DNA from: Leucobacter sp.
GTDB lineage: Bacteria > Actinomycetota > Actinomycetes > Actinomycetales > Microbacteriaceae
Assembly: GCA_012510755.1 (NCBI GenBank)
Contig: JAAZHL010000024.1
Span: 1 to 7,017 of the forward strand
Reading direction: 5' to 3'
DNA: 7,017 bases
In this document: positions 1-6,200 of the stretch, piece after piece
How positions within the stretch are numbered: position 1 is the stretch's first letter
Layout of the letters: the number at the start of each line of letters is the position of its first letter
The notes under the pieces: generated by a model
Told to the model about the DNA's origin: nothing
The model's database searches: none
Seen by the model: the letters and a program-made list of their open reading frames with translations, nothing else
Made by a program: the position numbers and the translations under genes

Positions 1-1115
1 AGTAGTGTGCCGAGGATCATCGCGCCCGTTGCTCCGAGCGGGTGTCCCAGGGCGATTGCGCCGCCGTTCACATTGACCTTTTCGTCAGGAATTCCGAGGT
101 CTTTCTGCCATTTCATGACGACCGCGGCGAAGGCTTCGTTGAGTTCGAACAGGTCGATGTCGTCAACCGTCAAGCCTGCCTTGTCGAGCGCCTTCTGTGT
201 GGCGGGCGTCGGCCCGGTCAGCATGATGGTGGGCTCAGAACCGACGACCGCTGTGGCCACGATTCGGGCACGCGGGGTGAGGCCCGCGGCTTCACCGGCT
301 GCTTTCGAGCCAATGAGCACCAGAGATGCGCCGTCGACGATTCCAGAGGAGTTGCCGGGGCCGTGCACATGGTTGATGCGTTCGACCCAGTGATATTTTT
401 GCAGGGCTACCGCGTCAAAACCGACCTGCTCGCCCATGGCGACAAAGCTTGCGGGCAGAGTGCCGAGTGATTCGACGGTGGAGCCGGGCCTGCGGTGTTC
501 GTCGTTGTCAAGCAACACCACACCGTTTTGGTCGCGTACGGGCACGATCGATTTGGCGAACCGGCCTTCTTGCCAGGCCGCTTCGGCGCGCTCTTGTGAC
601 CGCACAGCAAAGGCGTCGACGTCTTCGCGGGTGAAGCCTTCGATGGTGGCAATAAGGTCAGCACCGATGCCCTGCGGCGCAAAGTAGGTGTCGTACGCGG
701 TTGCCGGATCCTGGGCCTGCGCTCCCCCATCACTCCCAAGCGGCACGCGACTCATCGACTCGACGCCCCCTGCGAGCACCCAGTCTTCGTAGCCTGACGC
801 AACCTTTTGTGCGGCCAAGTTGACGGCTTCGAGGCCTGAGGCGCAGAAGCGGTTCACTTGCACCCCTGGGATTTCTTGTGGCAGGCCCGACAAGAGTGAA
901 GCGGTGCGTGCGATATCGCCGCCCTGTTCACCGATCGGTGAAACGACGCCGAGCACCACATCATCGATGGCTGCGGGGTCAAGCTGCGGGTTACGTTCGA
1001 GAATTGCGTCAATTACGGTCACCGCAAGATCGACAGGTTTTGTGCCATGCAGGCCGCCACCGCGGTTCTTGCCGCGGGGTGTTCGCACTGCGTCGTAGAT
1101 GTAAGCGTCGGTCAT
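1..1115 (-). CDS. fadA: FadA-type 3-ketoacyl-CoA / acetyl-CoA acyltransferase (thiolase), C-terminus cut by window edge
   Basis: A thiolase performs the last step of fatty-acid beta-oxidation in the cytoplasm, cleaving 3-ketoacyl-CoA with CoA to acetyl-CoA and a shortened acyl-CoA. The reading frame is open from the ATG at 1113-1115 to the left edge, giving 371 residues; the family is usually about 390-405, so some 30 are missing. Visible motifs are VNRFCASGLEA with the nucleophilic Cys91, AGGVESMSRVP, HWVERINHVH, FELNEAFAAV (N326-F329) and GGAIALGHPLGATGA with catalytic His358. The second catalytic Cys, in the CxGGG motif, would lie beyond position 1. The N-terminus and the GSDGGA segment resemble mycobacterial FadA, the beta subunit of the trifunctional enzyme, as I recall it; a fadB-like gene would then be expected just off the left edge. 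The start is supported by GGAGG 5 nt upstream. It is divergent from the LuxR gene. Thiolase is near certain; the FadA subgroup is likely. Confidence 0.93.
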   Translation of the reverse strand, partial: MTDAYIYDAVRTPRGKNRGGGLHGTKPVDLAVTVIDAILERNPQLDPAAIDDVVLGVVSPIGEQGGDIARTASLLSGLPQEIPGVQVNRFCASGLEAVNLAAQKVASGYEDWVLAGGVESMSRVPLGSDGGAQAQDPATAYDTYFAPQGIGADLIATIEGFTREDVDAFAVRSQERAEAAWQEGRFAKSIVPVRDQNGVVLLDNDEHRRPGSTVESLGTLPASFVAMGEQVGFDAVALQKYHWVERINHVHGPGNSSGIVDGASLVLIGSKAAGEAAGLTPRARIVATAVVGSEPTIMLTGPTPATQKALDKAGLTVDDIDLFELNEAFAAVVMKWQKDLGIPDEKVNVNGGAIALGHPLGATGAMILGTL

Positions 1116-1120
1116 TGCGG

Positions 1121-1125
1121 CCTCC
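1121..1125 (-). promoter_or_regulatory. Ribosome binding site of the thiolase gene
   Basis: Read on the minus strand this is GGAGG, a full anti-Shine-Dalgarno match, 5 nt before the ATG at 1113-1115. It fixes the thiolase start. Confidence 0.75.
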
Positions 1126-1150
1126 AGTCGTCTGCCTCGTTGCAACACCA

Positions 1151-1180
1151 ATCTTAGTTACTCGACGATAATCGAGTCAA
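1151..1180 (-). promoter_or_regulatory. Candidate sigma-70-type promoter of the thiolase gene
   Basis: On the minus strand, TTGACT (1175-1180, 5 of 6 to the -35 consensus) is followed after 18 nt by TAAGAT (1151-1156, 4 of 6 to the -10 consensus). Transcription would start near 1144, giving a leader of about 30 nt with the ribosome site inside it. This is the best promoter match in the divergent intergenic region. It is inferred from consensus only. Confidence 0.55.
1160..1177. promoter_or_regulatory. 18-bp palindrome inside the thiolase promoter, candidate repressor operator
   Basis: ACTCGA (1160-1165) and TCGAGT (1172-1177) form a perfect 6-bp inverted repeat around the 6-nt centre CGATAA. 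The palindrome fills the spacer between the proposed -35 and -10 boxes and overlaps the 3' half of the -35. This is where a dimeric repressor would block RNA polymerase. Beta-oxidation genes in actinobacteria are often controlled by TetR-family repressors that respond to acyl-CoA, so such a regulator is a reasonable guess. The sequence does not identify the protein, and I do not recognise the motif as a named operator. Confidence 0.5.
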
Positions 1181-1273
1181 AGCCGTTCCATCGATCAGGG
1201 AACAATTGCGACACAGGCGCAGCAGATCGCTGCCTGTTGCTCGTAATATCAGACCCGTTACCCGCGCGCTTAC

Positions 1274-1302
1274 GTCACAGAATGGCTAGCCTCTGTTAAA
1301 TT
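1274..1302 (+). promoter_or_regulatory. Candidate promoter of the LuxR-type gene
   Basis: GTCACA (1274-1279, 4 of 6 to the -35 consensus) lies 17 nt before TAAATT (1297-1302, 4 of 6 to the -10 consensus). The -10 is preceded by TG at 1294-1295 in extended -10 position. Transcription would begin near 1308, leaving a leader of about 90 nt that contains the short upstream ORF. The match is weak and other choices exist in this AT-richer stretch. Confidence 0.35.
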
Positions 1303-1348
1303 TATGCAGATGGGGCGCGTATTCACGTGGTTTCTTGGGGGGTAAATT

Positions 1349-1384
1349 ATGCGCGCTCAATTTCTGCATCATCGATGCCACTGA
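1349..1384 (+). CDS. Possible 11-codon upstream ORF (leader peptide) ahead of the LuxR-type gene
   Basis: ATG at 1349 opens a frame encoding MRAQFLHHRCH and stops at TGA 1382-1384. A run of six G (1337-1342) lies 6 nt before the ATG and could pair with the anti-Shine-Dalgarno through G-U wobble. The frame is the same as that of the regulator, and its stop overlaps by one base the regulator's ribosome site (AGAAGGA, 1384-1390). Ribosomes ending here would therefore sit on that site and could reinitiate at the TTG 12 nt later. This arrangement would suit translational coupling or leader-peptide control. It may also be chance, because an 11-codon frame carries little coding signal. I do not recognise the peptide. 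Confidence 0.3.
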   Translation: MRAQFLHHRCH

Positions 1385-1390
1385 GAAGGA
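1384..1390 (+). promoter_or_regulatory. Ribosome binding site deciding the TTG start of the LuxR-type gene
   Basis: AGAAGGA ends 6 nt before the TTG at 1397-1399, a good spacing. The in-frame TGA at 1382-1384 rules out any start further upstream, so TTG is the only start that keeps this site. Confidence 0.65.
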
Positions 1391-1396
1391 TCAAGA

Positions 1397-2974
1397 TTGA
1401 GCGACGTTGCCCCGAATTCTGAAGCGCCGAGGCACCAGGTCGGTGCGGCACTCGACACCATCGTGTCTCGTGCCCGCAGTGCCTTTGAATCTGACGAGTT
1501 TGCGCGCGCCTACGAAATCATCAACAATAACCTGCTCGAGATTTGGTTCGGCACGAGCCCCGACATCTTTCTCAAGATGCTAACCGCGCCCCAAGCCGCG
1601 CAGCACGCTCTTAGCCCTGTTGCGGTGATGATGCGCAACATGCTGCTCTCGGGCGCCTCAACGACCGATCTTACGTCCGATTTTGCTAGCCAGCTGATCG
1701 AACAGCCAGCTGCCTACAGCAACGATTCAGTGCGAGAGTATGTGCAGAACGTTGCCGCCGTCTTCTCACTGAGGCTTCAGGGCCGCCCGGTTGATGCCCT
1801 CGAAGCCGCTCGACGTGGCGAAGAGGCATTACCGCGAGTGCAAACGATCTTTGCTGCGCCCGATTCAATTGAGCATTTTATTGTGCTGCAGCACGGCCTC
1901 ACCGCAATGCTCGCGGGCGCATTTCAAGAGGCCGAAGCCAAGCTCACCGAAGCAAAGCTCTTGCCGTCACCCTCAACCCTGCCGTTTCTCACCCGTGATG
2001 CCCATTCAAAACTGGCACTGCTGCACGACAGTTTCGGTGACCCCGTGATCGCACGCGCAGAACTTGCTCTCGCCGACGAAGAGCCGCGAACAAGTAGCTG
2101 GATCGAACCTGTACTCGACGCACAGACGCAACTCGCGCGTGCACTCGTGCAGGCTGACTCGACCTCGCATGCCATCGAGATGCTTGATTCTATTCCGCTC
2201 AACACGCTCGGCGAGATGTGGCCGTTCTACGCCCACGCAGTACGGGTAATCTACGAACGCGCAGGGCAACACAGCGAGGGGACACGTCGTCTTGAGACCC
2301 TCGATCAGACTCGGCTGGCACGCATCGATGGGCAAGGGTTTAGCGGCAGCGTGATTCCGTCAGCACTCGCTCTCTCGGCACTCTCTGCCGGCGATGGTGG
2401 CCGTGCACGAGATCTGTGGCAGCGTGTCGACCCGACCCTAGTCACGAGCCAGATAGGTGAGGCGATGCTTGCTTTAGCGTCGGGAACACCACGCGACAGC
2501 GTGCGCATCTGCATGCAGACTCGACCGCGCACTCGGGGACTCCGTCAGCTAGAACTGTGGCGGCTCACCGTACTCGCGAATGCCCTGCTTGTGATCGACG
2601 ATATCGAGGGGTGCCTCGAAGCACTGCACTCTGCGCAGGCCCTCCCCCGTGGCCTGGCGCCAGATGAAGCTGCACTCTTTCATCGACGGGTTCGCGAACT
2701 TGCTGAGAAAGAGATCGCACACTGGCCGAAAGCGACTGAGTCTCTCAATGAACCGTTTGCGGGTTTTGAGTTTGAGCAACGGCCCGGCCTCACCCCGAGA
2801 GAAATCGACGTCTTAGCTGCACTCGCCCGCGGCCTCACTCGCGACCAGATTGCGACTGAGCTTTTTCTTTCGGTAAACACCATCAAGGCGCATCAGCAGT
2901 CCCTGTACCGCAAGCTCAGTGTGTCGAGTCGGCATGCCGCAGTGCTTGAAGGCGAGCAGCGCGGCCTGCTCTAG
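1397..2974 (+). CDS. LuxR-family transcriptional regulator with long helical (TPR-like) N-terminal region
   Basis: The product is a 525-residue DNA-binding regulator. Residues 465-525 form a LuxR/GerE domain: LTPREIDVLAALARGLT opens it, IATELFLSVNTIKAH covers the helix-turn-helix and start of the recognition helix (about 493-506), and YRKL follows. Residues 1-460 are predicted mostly helical, rich in Ala, Leu and Glu, with repeated helix pairs that look like TPR or MalT-type superhelical repeats; this is a judgement by eye. I see no Walker A (GxxxxGKT/S), no response-regulator receiver domain and no membrane segment, so it looks like a cytoplasmic LuxR protein lacking the ATPase of large LAL/MalT regulators. 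The start is TTG with a good ribosome site. The gene is divergent from the thiolase and convergent with the surface-protein gene. Its target and signal are unknown; calling it an activator of either neighbour would be speculation. Confidence 0.9.
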   Translation: MSDVAPNSEAPRHQVGAALDTIVSRARSAFESDEFARAYEIINNNLLEIWFGTSPDIFLKMLTAPQAAQHALSPVAVMMRNMLLSGASTTDLTSDFASQLIEQPAAYSNDSVREYVQNVAAVFSLRLQGRPVDALEAARRGEEALPRVQTIFAAPDSIEHFIVLQHGLTAMLAGAFQEAEAKLTEAKLLPSPSTLPFLTRDAHSKLALLHDSFGDPVIARAELALADEEPRTSSWIEPVLDAQTQLARALVQADSTSHAIEMLDSIPLNTLGEMWPFYAHAVRVIYERAGQHSEGTRRLETLDQTRLARIDGQGFSGSVIPSALALSALSAGDGGRARDLWQRVDPTLVTSQIGEAMLALASGTPRDSVRICMQTRPRTRGLRQLELWRLTVLANALLVIDDIEGCLEALHSAQALPRGLAPDEAALFHRRVRELAEKEIAHWPKATESLNEPFAGFEFEQRPGLTPREIDVLAALARGLTRDQIATELFLSVNTIKAHQQSLYRKLSVSSRHAAVLEGEQRGLL

Positions 2975-2996
2975 GCGGTTAGCCGAAAGACCTTCA

Positions 2997-3085
2997 CAAA
3001 GGGGCAGTTCTGGCCGCCTCGGCCGGGTTGGATGGGCAGTTGATGCTGCCTCCATGAATTAGAGACAGCATCTACTGCCCCTTTG
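2997..3085. repeat. 89-nt segment bounded by 12-bp perfect inverted repeats
   Basis: CAAAGGGGCAGT (2997-3008) is matched exactly by ACTGCCCCTTTG (3074-3085). Within it are a GGCCG-CCT-CGGCC hairpin (3012-3024) and a second copy of GGGCAGTT (3034-3041, first copy 3002-3009). The right arm can therefore pair either with the far left arm or with the nearer inner copy. The outline resembles a very small MITE or a REP-like palindromic unit. I see no clear target-site duplication at the edges, and only one copy occurs in the window. Confidence 0.4.
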
Positions 3086-3090
3086 ACTTT
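3034..3090 (+). terminator. Candidate terminator of the LuxR-type gene
   Basis: The arms 3034-3048 and 3066-3080 form a 15-position stem with a single T-T mismatch (3041 and 3073) and a 17-nt loop. The stem is followed by CCTTTGACTTT-like T-rich sequence ending near 3090. It begins 59 nt after the regulator's stop codon. The T tract is interrupted, so efficiency is uncertain. The same right arm also pairs with a more distant partner at 2997-3008. Confidence 0.45.
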
Positions 3091-3154
3091 GCCCCGTCGT
3101 TCTGTGCGCATATCGCAGAATCACACCACCGCGTGGTGATACATCGAATAACAG

Positions 3155-3218
3155 ATACGGCAATACGCAAACGGCGCCGCCTGCGTTCTTCACACAGGCG
3201 GCGCCGTTCTTGCCGTAT
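3155..3218. terminator. Strong compound hairpin, likely terminator of the surface-protein gene
   Basis: The core stem pairs AACGGCGCCGCCTG (3170-3183) perfectly with its complement at 3195-3208 around an 11-nt loop. An outer stem pairs ATACGGCAA (3155-3163) with TTGCCGTAT (3210-3218), separated from the core by a 6-nt to 1-nt internal loop. The outer arm begins 6 nt after the surface-protein stop codon (3225-3227). On the minus strand the core is followed by TTTGCGTATTG, which is T-rich but not a clean U run, as is common in GC-rich actinobacteria. It may act in both directions. Confidence 0.65.
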
Positions 3219-3224
3219 GAGCGA

Positions 3225-6200
3225 CTAGCCGTTCTCGCCGTTCACGCGCTTGCGACGTGACGTGGCGGCGAAGACCGCACCGCCGAGCATCAGCAGGGCT
3301 GCGAGCAGCGCGCTCACCGCGGCCGCAGTGCTACCCGTGACTGACAGCGCGTGGAACGTGTTGAGCACGCTCACCGCAATCTGCTCGTCGTCTGCCGTGA
3401 AGGTCGCAACGTTACCGTTGCTCGTGACGTCGCCCACGCGAATCTGGGTCGCGTCTGCTTCACCGCGCTCGGTCTCAGTGACCGTGCACTCGGCGCCTCG
3501 AGCGAGGCCCGCGATGTCGACGCGCCAGTTATTCGCGGCTGACAGCGCGTAGGTGGCGTTCCACACTTCCTCGCCGTCAGGGCGGGTCGCGTCGGTCAGC
3601 ACACAGACGAGCTCGACTTCGAAGCGCTTGTCGTTGCCGCGGTCTGAGCCCGAGCCAACCAGCGACTTGAGCAAGCTCAGCTGTGATGACTCGAACGCGT
3701 TGAACAGGTTCGCCACGTTCTCGACACCACTGCCAATGGCAGCAAGCGGGGCGAACTCGAGCAGCTGTCCATCGACACGCACCGAGTCAGCATCGGGGTC
3801 GACCCCAGCCTGCTCGAACCAGGTCTCGGTCGCGTCAGCGTTGACCGTCTCTTCGACGGCACACTGTGCACCTGCTGGCAGGGTGCCCCAGGTGACAACC
3901 TCGCCGTTCTCAATGACGCGCACGGCACCATCGAGAATGTCGATGGCCTCGCCCTCGAAGATGCAGCTCAAGGCAACTTCGAACGGACCGTATTCAAGCG
4001 GGGTGCCCTCTTGATCGACCGCGTCGCTGACGACTGCCTTGGTGACCGACACCTCAGCGAGATCGAAGCGGTTCTCGAGCTCGACCGGGGTCTGCGCCAG
4101 ATCGTCGTTCGAGGCGATCGATGCATCGACGTTCACGGTGAACGAGACGCCAGGGTCAGCCGCGTCGACCCAGTCGACATCGCCTTCAAGCCTGATCGTG
4201 CTCTCGGTTGCACCCGCGTTGCTCGTCTCGGTGAGCGTACAGTTCGCTCCGCTCGGCAGGCCGGTGTAGTTCGCAACAAGGTTGTCGGCGTTGAGCGTGC
4301 GCTCGGCACCGTCAATCACGCGAACCGGGTCGCCATCGAGGGTACAGACCAGTTCGACCGTGAAGTCGCCGGTACCGTACAGAGCAGCACCTTCACCGGT
4401 GATGGCCTTGGTGACCTCGAGCGAGCCCGCGAGGTAGCGGTTCGAGACGTTCACCAGCACAGGAGCCGTAGCGCCCGTCGGAATCGTCACGACGCCCGTG
4501 TCAGTTGCAGCGCCGTCGTTCGGCGTAATGACCACGGCATCTGCGCCATTCAGGTTCGGCTCAGTGATGGTGCACTCGCTGCCGGCAACGAGCGAGCTAA
4601 GGGTCGTACCCCAGCCGTTGCCCGCGTGCAGCTCAAGCGTCTCATCGAGCAGCACCTCGTCGCTGAACACACAGACAACGTTGACGTTGAACCTGAGCGA
4701 TTCAGCGAGGTCGCTCGCCCCACCGACGAGTTCTTTCTCGACGCGAACAGCCGCGCTGTCACCGTAGGTATTGGTGAACTCGGCGCTGTTGGTGCCCGAC
4801 TGCGGCGCGAGTCGATCGATCACTGCGTTCGAACCTGGGTTGTTCTCGGTGACGACACCCCAGGCGTCGCCGTCAGCGTCGAGCGTTTCGGCTTCGACGT
4901 TGACCGAGTCGGCATCGCGATCGTTCGTCTCGGTGACAGTACAGGTCGCGTTCACCGGCAACCCGGTGATCGTGTGGGTGCCGCCATCGTTCAGCGTGAA
5001 TGTCGCGTCTGCGGGGTCGAGCGCGATCGGCTGACCCAAGAACACACACTCGACGCTGAATTCGAAGCCGGTTGGCACCAGTTCTGCGTCAGAGAAGACC
5101 GTCTTCGAGATCTCGAGTTCGGTGAGCTCATAGACGTTATTTACGAGGATTGCAGGCATGGTTGCCGGGTCGTCGCCCTCTGGCACGATCACTGTGGTCG
5201 CGGTGTACGAGGTCTGGCCCGACGCCGAGGTTTCGGTCGCCGTGCACTCGGCACCTGCGGGCAGGTGGTCGATCACCGTCGGGGTGCCCGCCACCACCGT
5301 AAAGTCGCGATCGGGAATTGCCTGGCCCGCTGACGTACAGTGCAGCGTACCGGCGAATACCTGGTCGTCAGGCACAAAGCCTGCGCCCGCGCCACTGATG
5401 GTCTTCTCGATGCTAATCGAACCGGTAATGAGGGCCACGCCCGCGCGAGACTGGTCGCGAGCCGACATCGTGGCAAGGCTCGAACCCGGGTCTGAGGTGC
5501 GCGGGTACAGCGCCGAGACGGTCAGCGAGTTGAACGCTTGCGGGTCGTCTGCGTTCTGCACGCTGAATGGCCCAGTCTCGGTGATGAAGTGCAGGTTGAT
5601 CACTGCACCCGGCTCAATGAACTCACCCGCGGGAGGTTCGATCACGAACAGCAGCGTGGTCACGGCTGCGTGGTCAGAGACCGCGTCAAACGGCACGAAC
5701 TTGGTCGCGGCCTCGGCGTCACCACCGGCCGCATCGATGCAGTTCGCGAGCCCGGCGTCGGTCGGCGTGTTCACCGCGTTCGTCACGCAGGCTGCGGTAG
5801 CAGGCGCGGTGGTGACGTATGGCGTCATGGTGCCCGCGATGCCCGCCATCGATGGCGCGGCATCGGTGAGCACGGTGCTCCACTGCGAATTGCGCACAAA
5901 GCCAGCCATGATGGTCTCGTCACCCGGCACTGGCAGCAGATCGGCGACCACCATACGGGTCAGCGGCGTCGTGCCGTTATTGGTGAGCGTGAGGCGCCAT
6001 TCTTCTGCTTGGCCTGGCATGGTGCGGGGAACACATGACTGGAAGGCGAAGCCGTCGCTGTCGAGGAAGTTCTCGCAGGCATCTGCGTCAACGAAGCCGT
6101 GGTTGTTGAAGCCGCCAGCCGGGTTAATTGCACGCACAGATTTGGTGCCACGAATAGAGGGCAAACGCTGTGGCGTGACCTCGGCGTTCGTGCTGCACTC

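Larger units (their letters stand above)
1116..1396. other. Divergent intergenic region between thiolase and LuxR regulator genes
   Basis: The 281 nt hold both outward-facing promoters and the leader ORF described separately. Two further weak dyads lie between the promoters. GTTCC-N9-GGAAC (1185-1203) sits just upstream of the thiolase -35, where an activator could bind. An imperfect hairpin pairs 1213-1223 with 1229-1237 (ACAG and GCAGC against GCTGC and CTGT, with a 2-nt bulge). Arms this short occur by chance, so neither is claimed as a site. No RNA gene or additional long coding frame is apparent. Confidence 0.6.
2975..3224. other. Intergenic region between convergent genes, rich in inverted repeats
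   Basis: No convincing coding frame lies in these 250 nt. They contain the nested inverted-repeat segment at 2997-3085, a small perfect dyad CACCAC-CGC-GTGGTG at 3124-3138, and the compound hairpin at 3155-3218. Together these probably stop transcription from both convergent genes. The segment at 2997-3085 is more elaborate than a simple terminator needs. Confidence 0.65.

Noticed and set aside
7..1171. Several plus-strand frames opposite the thiolase
   Set aside because: The minus-strand frame has unmistakable thiolase motifs throughout; the plus-strand frames are short and featureless.
1382..1384. TGA read as selenocysteine or read through to join the mini-ORF to the LuxR-type protein
   Set aside because: A good ribosome site and TTG start follow directly, the regulator has no need of the extension, and no hairpin like a SECIS element is evident after the TGA.
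2997..3085. tRNA or other known RNA gene, judged from length and pairing
   Set aside because: No cloverleaf, T-loop GTTCRANNC or anticodon arm is visible; the pairing is a nested hairpin.
4011..5333. Plus-strand open frame of 440 codons opposite the surface-protein gene
   Set aside because: It is Arg/Val/Asp-rich with no recognisable domain, lies wholly antisense to a frame with clear domain repeats, and is what GC-rich codon bias produces on the other strand.
3351..5423. Tandem DNA repeat or CRISPR-like array
   Set aside because: The units are about 300-370 nt, diverged in sequence and related only as protein domains; there are no short identical repeats with spacers.
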